Assembly: GCA_900317835.1 (NCBI GenBank)
Contig: ONIL01000002.1
Span: 1 to 64,000 of the forward strand
Source of the DNA: an uncultured Prevotellaceae bacterium
Lineage (GTDB): Bacteria > Bacteroidota > Bacteroidia > Bacteroidales > Muribaculaceae
DNA: 64,000 bases
Reading direction: 5' to 3'
Shown here one piece after another: positions 26,754-34,772 of this stretch (position 1 is its first letter; each line of letters starts with the position of its first letter). Both the position numbers and the translations under genes were made by a program. The notes beneath the pieces were generated by a model that did not search any database, was not told the origin of the DNA, and worked only from the letters and a program-made list of their open reading frames with translations.

Positions 26754-27554
26754 TTATAAATAATTTACTTGATTAACTTCGTTTTTTGCAAAAGCGACTG
26801 CAAAGGTAGGATTTTTTTTCTGAATAATCTCTAAAAAAATCTCTTTTGTGAAATGTTCGCTTTCATAGTGGCCGATGTCGGCAACCACGATGCGCTGGCT
26901 GTTGTCCAGGAAATCGTGGTAGCGCATGTCGGCGGTGACATAGAGTTGAGCCCCTGCCGCCACGGCCTTGTCGAGCAGGAAACCGCCGGCACCGCCACAC
27001 AGGGCCACGCGAGTGACCAGGCGGTCGCTATCGCCACTGTAGCGCACGGCACCGACCTCGAAGGCCGCCTTCACCCTCTCAAGCACCTCGCGGGCCGTCA
27101 TGGGTTTAATGTCGCCGATGACACCACATCCAGCTGTGATGCATCCGATGTCTCCATAGGGCATTACCTCGTTGTCGTCCAGGAACTTGACATCGGTCAT
27201 GCCTATTTTTTGTGCCATGCGGAAGGATACACCCTGCCATGCGCTGTCCATGTTGGTGTGAGCACTGTAGATGGTGATGTCGTGCTTGATGGCCATTGCC
27301 ACTGCGCGCTCAACAGGCGTGCGGCCCATGATTTTCTTCAGGCCGCGGAATATGAGCGGGTGGTGTGAGATGACGAGGTTAAAGCCGCGGGAGATGGCTT
27401 CGGCGACTACCGCCTCGGTGGCATCGGTGCATAGCAGCACGCCCGTGATATCGGCCTCGGGGTCACCTACTTGTATTCCCGCATTGTCCCATTCCTCCTG
27501 AAGGCGCAAGGGGGCATACTGCTCGATAGCGTCGGTGATTTCTCTTATTTTCAT
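26754..27554 (-). CDS. Nif3-like dinuclear metal-centre protein
   Basis: A 266-residue member of the Nif3/YbgI (GTP cyclohydrolase I type 2-like) family. Metal-binding motif ISHHPLIF in the N-terminal half and GHYESEHF near the C-terminus provide the His/Glu ligands of the dimetal site; EEWDNAGIQVGD near the N-terminus is the family signature. The length is that of the short form without the inserted PII-like domain. The biochemical role is not settled. Followed 11 nt later by the zinc-ribbon gene. Confidence 0.9.
   Translation of the reverse strand: MKIREITDAIEQYAPLRLQEEWDNAGIQVGDPEADITGVLLCTDATEAVVAEAISRGFNLVISHHPLIFRGLKKIMGRTPVERAVAMAIKHDITIYSAHTNMDSAWQGVSFRMAQKIGMTDVKFLDDNEVMPYGDIGCITAGCGVIGDIKPMTAREVLERVKAAFEVGAVRYSGDSDRLVTRVALCGGAGGFLLDKAVAAGAQLYVTADMRYHDFLDNSQRIVVADIGHYESEHFTKEIFLEIIQKKNPTFAVAFAKNEVNQVNYL
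26801..26808 (-). promoter_or_regulatory. Internal -7 box ahead of the zinc-ribbon gene
   Basis: Exact TACCTTTG on the minus strand within the last codons of the nif3-like gene, 58 nt before the zinc-ribbon start. Confidence 0.5.
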
Positions 27555-27566
27555 TATTTTGGATTT

Positions 27567-27615
27567 AGGCGTTAGGTTTTAGGTCTTGAATTCTGATGCC
27601 TAAAGCCTAACGCCT
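27567..27615. repeat. Palindromic repeat between aspS and the nif3-like gene
   Basis: Two 17-bp arms (27567-27583, 27599-27615; AGGCGTTAGGTTTTAGG and its near-perfect reverse complement, one G-T mismatch) around a 15-nt loop. No T-run follows, so it looks more like a REP-type dispersed palindrome than a classical terminator. Confidence 0.6.
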
Positions 27616-27622
27616 GTTCAAC

Positions 27623-29404
27623 TTAGATTTTGTTCTCGGCCTTGAGACGGTCGCGGTCAATGTCGATATACAACTCGTCGAGCTGACTCTGGTCTACAGG
27701 GCTGGGTGCGTCGAGCATGACGTCGCGTCCGCTGTTGTTCTTGGGGAAGGCGATGCAGTCACGGATGCTGTCCAGACCAGCCATGATCGAGACGAAACGG
27801 TCGAAGCCGAATGCCAGGCCGGCGTGGGGAGGTGCACCGTACTTGAAGGCGTTGATCAGGAAGCCGAACTGTGCCATGGCACGCTCAGGAGTGAAGCCCA
27901 GGATGTCAAACATCTTGGCTTGCAGTTTGCCGTCATGGATACGCAAGCTGCCGCCGCCCACCTCGATGCCGTTGCACACGAAGTCATAGGCCATGGCGCG
28001 AACCTGCTCGGGATGCTCGTCCAGCAGGGGGATGTCGTCAGGGTTGGGCATGGTGAACGGGTGGTGCGTCGCCATCAGGCGCTGCTCCTCGTCACTCCAC
28101 TCAAACAGCGGGAAATCGACAATCCACAGGCACTCGAACTTGTTCTTATCCCTCAAGCCCAAGCGTTCACCCATCTCCAGACGCAGGGTGCACAACTGCA
28201 CGCGCGTCTTGTTGGCGTTATCACCGCTCATGATGAGCACGAGGTCGCCATCCTTGGCACCCATCTTCTCCTTGAGTTGCTGCCATATGGCGGGCTCGTA
28301 GAACTTGTCGATGCTGCTCTTGACAGTGCCGTCGGTGTTGAACTTGACATATACCAGTCCCTTGGCACCCACTTGCGGGCGTTTCACGAACTCTACCAGG
28401 CCATCGAGCTGTTTGCGGGTATAGTCGGCGCAGCCGGGAGCGCAAATGGCGCCGATATATGCGGCCTCATTAAACACGGGGAAAGTACCGGTACCTTTAA
28501 GCACATCCTCCACCTCGACAAAGGTCATGCCGAAGCGGCGGTCGGGCTTGTCGCTACCATAGAGGCGCATCGCGTCGTGCCAGGTCATCTGCTCCAGTTT
28601 TGCGGGCAGCTCCACACCGCGAACCTGCTTGAACAGGTGGCGAGCCAGGCCTTCGAACACGTTGAGTACGTCCTCTTGATCGACAAAGCTCATCTCGCAG
28701 TCGATCTGTGTGAACTCGGGCTGGCGGTCGGCACGCAGGTCCTCGTCGCGGAAGCACTTGGCAATCTGGAAGTAGCGGTCAAAGCCTGCAACCATCAGCA
28801 GTTGCTTGAGCGTCTGAGGGCTCTGAGGCAGCGCGTAGAACTGTCCGGGGTTCATGCGCGAGGGCACGATGAAGTCGCGGGCACCCTCGGGCGTGGAACC
28901 TATCAGGATGGGGGTCTCCACCTCGAGGAAACCTTGGTCATCAAGGTAGTTGCGGATGAGAATGGCCATGTCGTGGCGCAATTCCAGGTTGCGGCGCACA
29001 GCATTGCGGCGCAGGTCCAGGTAACGATATTTCATCCTCAGGTCGTCGCCACCGTCGGTATTGTCCTCGATGGTGAACGGCGGGGTGATACTCTCGCTCA
29101 GGATATTCAACTCGCTGGCGATGATCTCGATCTCGCCGGTGGGGATGTTGGTGTTCTTGCTTGAGCGCTCGGCCACAGTGCCCACAACCTGGATAACGAA
29201 TTCACGCCCCAGGTGGTTGGCACGCTCACACAGGTCAGCGTCCACCTCGTTGTTAAACACGATTTGAGTGATGCCATAGCGGTCACGCAGGTCCACAAAG
29301 GTCATGCCGCCCATCTTGCGTGTGCGCTGTACCCATCCTGCGAGAGTCACGACTTCGCCCACATTGGCAAGGCGAAGTTCGCCGTTTGTCTTGGTTCTGT
29401 ACAT
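27623..29404 (-). CDS. aspS: Aspartyl-tRNA synthetase
   Basis: A 593-residue class II synthetase charging tRNA-Asp. N-terminal OB-fold anticodon-binding domain ([20 protein letters not shown]). Class II core: motif 2 region [18 protein letters not shown] and motif 3 [15 protein letters not shown]. The long bacterial insertion (GAD-type, ~300-420) is present. Full length for the bacterial type. Confidence 0.97.
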   Translation of the reverse strand: MYRTKTNGELRLANVGEVVTLAGWVQRTRKMGGMTFVDLRDRYGITQIVFNNEVDADLCERANHLGREFVIQVVGTVAERSSKNTNIPTGEIEIIASELNILSESITPPFTIEDNTDGGDDLRMKYRYLDLRRNAVRRNLELRHDMAILIRNYLDDQGFLEVETPILIGSTPEGARDFIVPSRMNPGQFYALPQSPQTLKQLLMVAGFDRYFQIAKCFRDEDLRADRQPEFTQIDCEMSFVDQEDVLNVFEGLARHLFKQVRGVELPAKLEQMTWHDAMRLYGSDKPDRRFGMTFVEVEDVLKGTGTFPVFNEAAYIGAICAPGCADYTRKQLDGLVEFVKRPQVGAKGLVYVKFNTDGTVKSSIDKFYEPAIWQQLKEKMGAKDGDLVLIMSGDNANKTRVQLCTLRLEMGERLGLRDKNKFECLWIVDFPLFEWSDEEQRLMATHHPFTMPNPDDIPLLDEHPEQVRAMAYDFVCNGIEVGGGSLRIHDGKLQAKMFDILGFTPERAMAQFGFLINAFKYGAPPHAGLAFGFDRFVSIMAGLDSIRDCIAFPKNNSGRDVMLDAPSPVDQSQLDELYIDIDRDRLKAENKI

Positions 29405-29457
29405 TGTAAATGTTGTATTGATAGGGTTGATTGATCTTAAAAATCGTTTTAAACATA

Positions 29458-29465
29458 CAAAGTTA
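29458..29465 (-). promoter_or_regulatory. Putative -7 box of aspS
   Basis: TAACTTTG on the minus strand, 54 nt upstream of the aspS start; -33 not clear. Confidence 0.5.
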
Positions 29466-29526
29466 CTACATTCTTGCCATAAATTGAGCCCTATGGGGCA
29501 AAAAAAATGATTTTCACCCTATTTGG

Positions 29527-29557
29527 CTTGTTATTTCATGAAAATAATGTACCTTTG
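29527..29557 (+). promoter_or_regulatory. Promoter of tRNA-Pro(UGG)
   Basis: CTTG (29527-29530), 19 bp, TACCTTTG (29550-29557); the tRNA begins 21 nt downstream. Confidence 0.7.
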
Positions 29558-29578
29558 CACCGCTCAAAACGAAATGTT

Positions 29579-29653
29579 CGGGGTGTAGCGCAGTCCGGTT
29601 AGCGCGCCTGCTTTGGGAGCAGGAGGTCCCTGGTTCGAATCCAGGTACCCCGA
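29579..29653 (+). tRNA. tRNA-Pro, anticodon TGG
   Basis: Acceptor CGGGGTG/TACCCCG with discriminator A. Anticodon stem CCTGC/GCAGG with loop TTTGGGA (anticodon TGG). T stem CCTGG/CCAGG with loop TTCGAAT. CCA is not encoded. Confidence 0.95.
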
Positions 29654-29663
29654 CAAGGAAAGT

Positions 29664-29716
29664 AAAAACGCTGATAATCAAGCCCGAAGCTTGCATTGTT
29701 GCGTTTTTCTTTTTTA
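29664..29716 (+). terminator. Terminator of tRNA-Pro(UGG)
   Basis: Outer arms AAAAACGC / GCGTTTTT enclose an inner CAAGC/GCTTG hairpin and lead into TTTTTCTTTTTT. Confidence 0.7.
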
Positions 29717-29722
29717 TAGATC

Positions 29723-29761
29723 ATAGGAGCGGGCCGAAAACTAATCTCGGCCCGCTCCTAT
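29723..29761 (-). terminator. Hairpin after the Omp28-like gene
   Basis: Perfect 15-bp GC-rich inverted repeat (29723-29737, 29747-29761) 22 nt after the stop at 29783. It lacks a T-run on the minus strand; together with the adjacent tRNA terminator it separates convergent transcripts. Confidence 0.6.
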
Positions 29762-29782
29762 GCTATCAATTAATGTGACTGA

Positions 29783-31609
29783 TTATTCTGCCCAGATGCC
29801 TGAAAGCAGGTAGTCAATCAGTAATGTCACATCGTCGATTGTGATTTTTCCGTTCATGTCACAGTCGGCGGTTGTGGTGTTCAGTTCGCTGCTGGTAAGC
29901 AAGCCATCAATGAGCATGGTCGCATCGTCGATGGTTACCTTGCCGCTGCCATCCACATCGCCACGCACATATTCCGGTTCGTCACTCTCGCCTAGTTTGC
30001 GTGTGTTGGCATTGTTGACATAGATGTCGTCAAGTGTGTTGCCCAGCGGACGGCTGATGAAGGCCACGATGTTCAGGTTGTTGGCATTCCAGTCGTTGGG
30101 GATAGTTATGGTAAACTCATTCTTGTAGCTGTCGCCTGTACGCTTGATGGCGACGCCCTTGACTGAACCCAAAGCCTTGCGCAAGACACCGTTGTGGACA
30201 TAATCGTCGATCATGACACCAGCGTTCAGCTGTGGAGCCACCAGGCTGTCCTCGGTGATATAGACGGTGAGCCTGCTGTCTCCACCCATTCGAGATTCGA
30301 AGTCGGGTGTCATATCTCCTGAGACGGTGATGACGGCCTTGCGGCTGGCATTGTCAAATGTGCTGTTGATGTTGACTTGTGCCCATGCGAAAGTTTCGAT
30401 GTAGTCCAAGAAGTCATTCATTGTTGAAGCGGGTGTCACTGAGAGGACACAGGAAACCAAGTCGCTGTACTCGATGCCGGTGGAGCGGTCAAATGAGCCC
30501 TCAGGGTAAGCGTCGATGCCTTCAAGGGTTTTGATGGAATCGGTTTGCTCGGTGCGGAAGGGGTCATCCCCGTTCATGTTTTCATGGATGGCGACCCATG
30601 CGATATCGTTGCGCATCTGGGTCAATGCCTGAATGTTGGCTGTTCCTTTTGGACAATGGGTGCAGCCAGTGGAAGTGAACTGCTCGACCAATCGCATCTG
30701 GCGATTGAAACCATTTTCAAAGGCTAGGAACGTGCATGACGCACAGGATGGGGCTACCGCTTCGCCGTTGGCGGAGATTGCGGTAAGTGTCAACGTGTGC
30801 TCGCCAGTGGTTAATCCGTCACTAGCTACACTAGCCTGCATGAGCGTATAGGTGCCGGTCAGTGCTTTGGAATTGGTAATTGTGCCCACAGGGTTCCCAT
30901 CGATGGCCACATTCATTACGCATGATCCGGCAGCCACAGTGCCAACGCCCAGATTGCATATCATGAACGAGATGGGGAACTCGTCGCCCACCTTGATATA
31001 TTTGGGTGCTGTGAGTTCCATGAGCCTGATGATATAGGAGGGAAAGTTGTCATTCTCGGCAATACACTGCAGGCTCAGGTTGCCCGTTACATCGATGCCG
31101 TAGTTGAACCAGTTACCGTTTCTATAAATGAAGGAGGGGTAGATCGTGCCTACATTTACCGCCGAGATGGGCTTGCTTGAGTTTGTCGCCTGCTCGTAGT
31201 CGAAGCCAATTCTCAAACTGTAGTCGTCGGGCAGGTTAATCATGTAGGGTGTCTCAAGTTCAACGACGTTCCAGCCTTGACTGGACACGTTGCAGTTCCA
31301 CTCGGTGACCTCTCCCAAGTTGCCGTTGGGGTCAACCGGCATGACGAACACCCTAGTCACAGGAGCTTGTTCGGCCAATCCAATCCTGAAGGCCACAATC
31401 TTGCTGCCCTGGAAGAGGGCGAGTTCATCAGGTGTGATGTCGGTAGCGACAGGATTCACACCCTTGAGGAAACTCTTGCCCCAACCTGTAGTGGCAAGTT
31501 GGTCGGTGGTGTAGTGACCCAAGAGTTTCTGGTTGGGAGCAAGTTCTTGTGCGCCCAAAACCATTGGCAGCAAAACGACCGCCGTCATGAATAACAATAA
31601 TTTCTTCAT
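29783..31609 (-). CDS. Omp28-like secreted protein with thioredoxin-type CxxC and dockerin repeats
   Basis: A 608-residue protein with signal peptide (MKKLLLFMTAVVLLPMVLGA). A beta-sandwich N-terminal half is followed by a thioredoxin-like segment beginning EQFTSTGCTHCPKGT (C316, C319) and IAWVAIHENMNGDDPF, as in Omp28-related outer-membrane lipoproteins. Then comes a beta-rich region and two dockerin-type repeats (GDVDGSGKVTIDDA, ADCDMNGKITIDDV) ending SGIWAE. It lacks a lipobox, so it is exported rather than lipid-anchored. Redox function is suggested by CxxC but not shown. Confidence 0.82.
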   Translation of the reverse strand: MKKLLLFMTAVVLLPMVLGAQELAPNQKLLGHYTTDQLATTGWGKSFLKGVNPVATDITPDELALFQGSKIVAFRIGLAEQAPVTRVFVMPVDPNGNLGEVTEWNCNVSSQGWNVVELETPYMINLPDDYSLRIGFDYEQATNSSKPISAVNVGTIYPSFIYRNGNWFNYGIDVTGNLSLQCIAENDNFPSYIIRLMELTAPKYIKVGDEFPISFMICNLGVGTVAAGSCVMNVAIDGNPVGTITNSKALTGTYTLMQASVASDGLTTGEHTLTLTAISANGEAVAPSCASCTFLAFENGFNRQMRLVEQFTSTGCTHCPKGTANIQALTQMRNDIAWVAIHENMNGDDPFRTEQTDSIKTLEGIDAYPEGSFDRSTGIEYSDLVSCVLSVTPASTMNDFLDYIETFAWAQVNINSTFDNASRKAVITVSGDMTPDFESRMGGDSRLTVYITEDSLVAPQLNAGVMIDDYVHNGVLRKALGSVKGVAIKRTGDSYKNEFTITIPNDWNANNLNIVAFISRPLGNTLDDIYVNNANTRKLGESDEPEYVRGDVDGSGKVTIDDATMLIDGLLTSSELNTTTADCDMNGKITIDDVTLLIDYLLSGIWAE

Positions 31610-31678
31610 AATCGTTTATACTATTTTATATAATGTGGTTAATAACAATCTGGTTCGGGTTCTTAAAAGGCTGGTGCA

Positions 31679-31686
31679 CAAAATTA
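31679..31686 (-). promoter_or_regulatory. Putative -7 box of the Omp28-like gene
   Basis: TAATTTTG on the minus strand, 70 nt upstream of the start. Confidence 0.45.
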
Positions 31687-31838
31687 GTCATTTCTCTTGA
31701 ATAAATACTGGCAAAAATTAGAATATCTGGAGTTAGAGCAACCAATGTCGTTTATTTATACGAGATAAGGTGCCACTTTATTAAAGATGGCTAATGTGGA
31801 AAGCAAACCCTGCAGGGGTGTAGAACTGTAAAATAGTG

Positions 31839-33020
31839 TCAATGCTTGTCGCTGGGAAAGAACACGACGGAGGGAAGACTGCGCATGTTATAGGTCGAGG
31901 CCATGGATTCGCCGTAGGCTCCAGCAGAGCGGATCGCCAGCAGGTCGCCACGCCGGGACGTTGGCAGCATGCGGTCATGAGCGAACGCATCGCTGGACTC
32001 ACACACGGGGCCGACCACGTCATAGGTTTCCATGTGGTCCATCTGCCTGGAAGTCAAATTCTGTATTTCATGATACGCTTCATACAGCGCTGGCCTGATC
32101 AGGTCGGTCATGCCTGCGTCAACGATGATGAACTTCTTGTCGCGGTTCTCTTTGACATACACTACGCGGGTGATGAGTGAGCCGCATTGTCCCACAATCG
32201 CGCGCCCTAACTCGAAGTGAATGCGCTGGTTAGGGCGAATGTTGAGGTGTTGCTTGAAGGTGTTGAAGTACTGCTCAAGGTCGGGTAGAGGATGATCGTC
32301 AGGATGCTGATAATCTATGCCGAGGCCACCACCCACATTGATCATCTTGAATCGGATGCCTTGGTTCTCATAGTGGTCCTGCAGCCTGTTGATCGTTTCA
32401 CACAACATGATGTAGGGTTGCATTTGGGTGATTTGCGACCCAATGTGGAAATGAAGGCCACGAAGGTCGATATCGGGCAGGTCAATGGCGTGTTTCACCA
32501 CCTGATCCAGGGCTTCGATGCCGATGCCGAATTTGTTCTCAGAGGTCCCTGTCGTGATGTATTTGTGGGTGTGCGCATCAATGTCAGGATTGACCCTGAT
32601 GGCGATGTTGGCGGTGGTGTCCATCTCTCCGGCCAGTTGATCGATGACCTCCAGTTCGGGAATCGATTCCACGTTGAAACAGCCAATCTCATGTGCAAGC
32701 GCGAGCCTGATTTCCCAGTCGGTCTTGCCCACGCCCGAGAAGGTCATTTCCTGGGCTTTGAAGCCAGCCTCAAGGGCTGCTTTCACCTCCCCGCCACTCA
32801 CCAGGTCGGCCCCGAGCCCGTAATTTGCTATCTCGCTGATAATGCGCGGATTGCCGTTGGCTTTGAGCGCGTAGTGAACCGTGAAAGGCCATCCCTCGAT
32901 TTGGCGGTTGATTTCGTTGAGGGTGGCATGAAGCACGTCCAGGTTATAGTAGTAAAACGGAGTGTTGCCTTTTCTAACTAAGTCCATCTCGAACCCATAT
33001 CTATCCAATTCCTTGTCCAT
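31839..33020 (-). CDS. lysA: Diaminopimelate decarboxylase
   Basis: A 393-residue PLP enzyme making L-lysine from meso-diaminopimelate. Fold type III barrel with the PLP lysine in VHYALKANGNP, glycine loop GGGLGIDY, and the dimer-interface motif GPVCESSDAFA, then GAYGESMASTYNMR. The ATG at 33020 is used: the frame extends to a TTG at 33056, but that codon overlaps the predicted -7 box (33061-33054), so it would not be transcribed. Divergent from the dcw cluster. Confidence 0.94.
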   Translation of the reverse strand: MDKELDRYGFEMDLVRKGNTPFYYYNLDVLHATLNEINRQIEGWPFTVHYALKANGNPRIISEIANYGLGADLVSGGEVKAALEAGFKAQEMTFSGVGKTDWEIRLALAHEIGCFNVESIPELEVIDQLAGEMDTTANIAIRVNPDIDAHTHKYITTGTSENKFGIGIEALDQVVKHAIDLPDIDLRGLHFHIGSQITQMQPYIMLCETINRLQDHYENQGIRFKMINVGGGLGIDYQHPDDHPLPDLEQYFNTFKQHLNIRPNQRIHFELGRAIVGQCGSLITRVVYVKENRDKKFIIVDAGMTDLIRPALYEAYHEIQNLTSRQMDHMETYDVVGPVCESSDAFAHDRMLPTSRRGDLLAIRSAGAYGESMASTYNMRSLPSVVFFPSDKH

Positions 33021-33053
33021 CTTTGGTCTAGTTGAATGTTGATTTTCAAGAGA

Positions 33054-33061
33054 CAAAAGTA
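33054..33061 (-). promoter_or_regulatory. -7 box of lysA
   Basis: TACTTTTG on the minus strand, 33 nt upstream of the ATG at 33020; its position rules out the upstream TTG start. Confidence 0.5.
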
Positions 33062-33375
33062 TTAAAAAATATCTTGAAAAAATATTTATAATTCATAAAA
33101 TCTGCTAAAATTTTTGCATTCTCGTGTCATGTCTCAGTAATCATGAAAAATTCATTTTTCAGGCAATTTGTGAATGGCCTCCGCCCCTTCGCTATTTTTG
33201 TCGAAAAAATGCAATTTTCGAGGGCCGCGCCATCCATATTTTGCACTTGTAAATTTTAAATATAAGAAGCTGATTTTCAGATAAAATAAAGTTATTAACA
33301 GGGGTTGTTAACAATTTTTATTTTCAAAAATGTAAATTTGTTATTTGAGATTGCAAATTATTGAAAAAAAAGCAG
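33062..33375. other. AT-rich divergent intergenic region between lysA and the dcw cluster
   Basis: About 310 bases without a credible gene. It holds several short inverted repeats (around 33150-33170 and 33195-33225), a TTATTAACA/GTTAACAA-rich stretch at ~33290-33315, and A/T tracts. No TGGGN-type MraZ sites are evident. No ncRNA is recognised. Confidence 0.6.
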
Positions 33376-33383
33376 TACCTTTG
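33376..33383 (+). promoter_or_regulatory. -7 box of the dcw cluster promoter
   Basis: Exact TACCTTTG, 53 nt upstream of the rsmH ATG; a weak ATTG lies 22 bp upstream. Only obvious promoter ahead of the long dcw operon. Confidence 0.6.
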
Positions 33384-33436
33384 AAGTCCCTAAAAAGAAG
33401 GGATAGAAGACACACCCGATAGCAATGTAAAAATTA

Positions 33437-34351
33437 ATGGAACAGACTGTGTATCACATACCTGCGTTGCTCGATGAGAGCATTCAGGGGCTTGCCATCA
33501 AGCCCGAAGGCATCTACGTTGACGTCACCTTTGGTGGTGGTGGCCACAGTCGTGCCATTATGGAACACTTGGGGCCCAAAGGGCGCCTGGTGGGGATGGA
33601 TCAAGATATGGATGCTTGTGCTAACCGCCTGGATGATGACAGGTTTACATTTGCACACGGCAATTTTGCCTATCTGAAGAATTTCCTGCGTTACTATGGA
33701 ATTGGCGCTGTTGACGGCATCCTGGCCGATTTGGGCGTGTCATTTCATCACTTTGATGACGTGGAGCGAGGCTTTACCTTCCGCGCCGACGCTCCGTTGG
33801 ACATGCGCATGAACCGTGCGGCCTCGTTCACCGCCCAGGAGTTGCTCAACAACTATCCCGAGGAGCGGATTGCCGAAGTGCTCTACCTATATGGTGAGTT
33901 GAGGCAGTCGCGCCGATTGGCTGCTGTGATTGTCAAGGCCCGCCCCCTCAACAGCACGGGCGATTTGGTCAACGTCGTGCGTCCCTTCCTCAAGTCGTCT
34001 CAGGAAAAGAAGGAACTGTCGATGTTGTTCCAAGCGTTGCGCATCGAGGTCAATGGTGAGCTGGATGCTTTGCGCAAGCTGTTAAGCCAGTCGGTCGAGG
34101 TGCTCAACCCTGGTGGCCGCCTGGCCATCATCACCTATCATTCCCTCGAGGACAGGCTGGTGAAGAATTTCATGCGCACGGGCAATGTCGAGGGGCGCCA
34201 GGAGAAAGACTTCTATGGCAGGGTGAACACGCCGTGGCGGGTGGTGAACACCAAGGTCATCGTTCCCGATGACGAGGAGGTGGCACGCAACCCCCGTTCT
34301 CGCAGTGCTAAGCTTCGGGTGGCAGAACTCATTTCAAACAACAAACAGTAA
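33437..34351 (+). CDS. rsmH: 16S rRNA (cytosine-1402-N4)-methyltransferase RsmH
   Basis: A 304-residue SAM-dependent methyltransferase (formerly MraW) that modifies C1402 in the 16S rRNA decoding centre. N-terminal HIPALLDESI, SAM-binding VDVTFGGGGHSRAIM, DGILADLGVSFHHFD, C-terminal LAIITYHSLEDRLVKNFM. First gene of the dcw cluster here; mraZ, which usually precedes it, is absent. Confidence 0.96.
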   Translation: MEQTVYHIPALLDESIQGLAIKPEGIYVDVTFGGGGHSRAIMEHLGPKGRLVGMDQDMDACANRLDDDRFTFAHGNFAYLKNFLRYYGIGAVDGILADLGVSFHHFDDVERGFTFRADAPLDMRMNRAASFTAQELLNNYPEERIAEVLYLYGELRQSRRLAAVIVKARPLNSTGDLVNVVRPFLKSSQEKKELSMLFQALRIEVNGELDALRKLLSQSVEVLNPGGRLAIITYHSLEDRLVKNFMRTGNVEGRQEKDFYGRVNTPWRVVNTKVIVPDDEEVARNPRSRSAKLRVAELISNNKQ

Positions 34352-34384
34352 AATCAACAACCTAAAAGCATCTATAAAACAACG

Positions 34385-34735
34385 ATGAGCGAAAAACGGA
34401 GTTATACGGCATCGGCTACCGGCAAAAAGGCCGGTAAGGACATCATTCAGGGCCGATTCTTCTCGCTTGACTTTTTCAAGCGCAACGCGGTGTATATCAT
34501 CGCGCTGGTCATCATGGCGCTCATGTATATCGCCAACAAGTTCGTCTGCCAGAGCAGCATGGAGGAAGTGATGAAGCTCAAGACTGAACTGGCCAACGCG
34601 CGCACCGATCTTGTCAATGCGAGTGCCAAGTACAATTCGATGATCCGCGAGAGCGAGATGACCAAACTCATGTGGGAAAAGCGCATCGGCCTGACGGCCC
34701 CGCTTGATCCGCCCTATGAGCTCAAGTCCAAGTAA
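34385..34735 (+). CDS. FtsL-like cell-division protein
   Basis: A 116-residue bitopic membrane protein with a basic cytoplasmic N-terminus, one transmembrane helix (AVYIIALVIMALMYIANKF) and a short periplasmic coiled coil (EEVMKLKTELANARTDLVNA). Position between rsmH and ftsI is that of ftsL in all dcw clusters. Bacteroidetes versions are too divergent for sequence alone, so the call rests on topology and location. Confidence 0.85.
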   Translation: MSEKRSYTASATGKKAGKDIIQGRFFSLDFFKRNAVYIIALVIMALMYIANKFVCQSSMEEVMKLKTELANARTDLVNASAKYNSMIRESEMTKLMWEKRIGLTAPLDPPYELKSK

Positions 34736-34772
34736 AACCCCATTCCTGACGGATGATTTACACAGTAAAGCA

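Noticed and set aside
33018..33056. Upstream TTG start of lysA
   Set aside because: It overlaps the predicted -7 promoter box; the ATG at 33020 fits better.
33285..33315. TTATTAACA/GTTAACAA stretch as possible DnaA boxes or origin
   Set aside because: It does not match TTATCCACA well, there is no dnaA or dnaN nearby, and AT-rich promoter DNA explains it.
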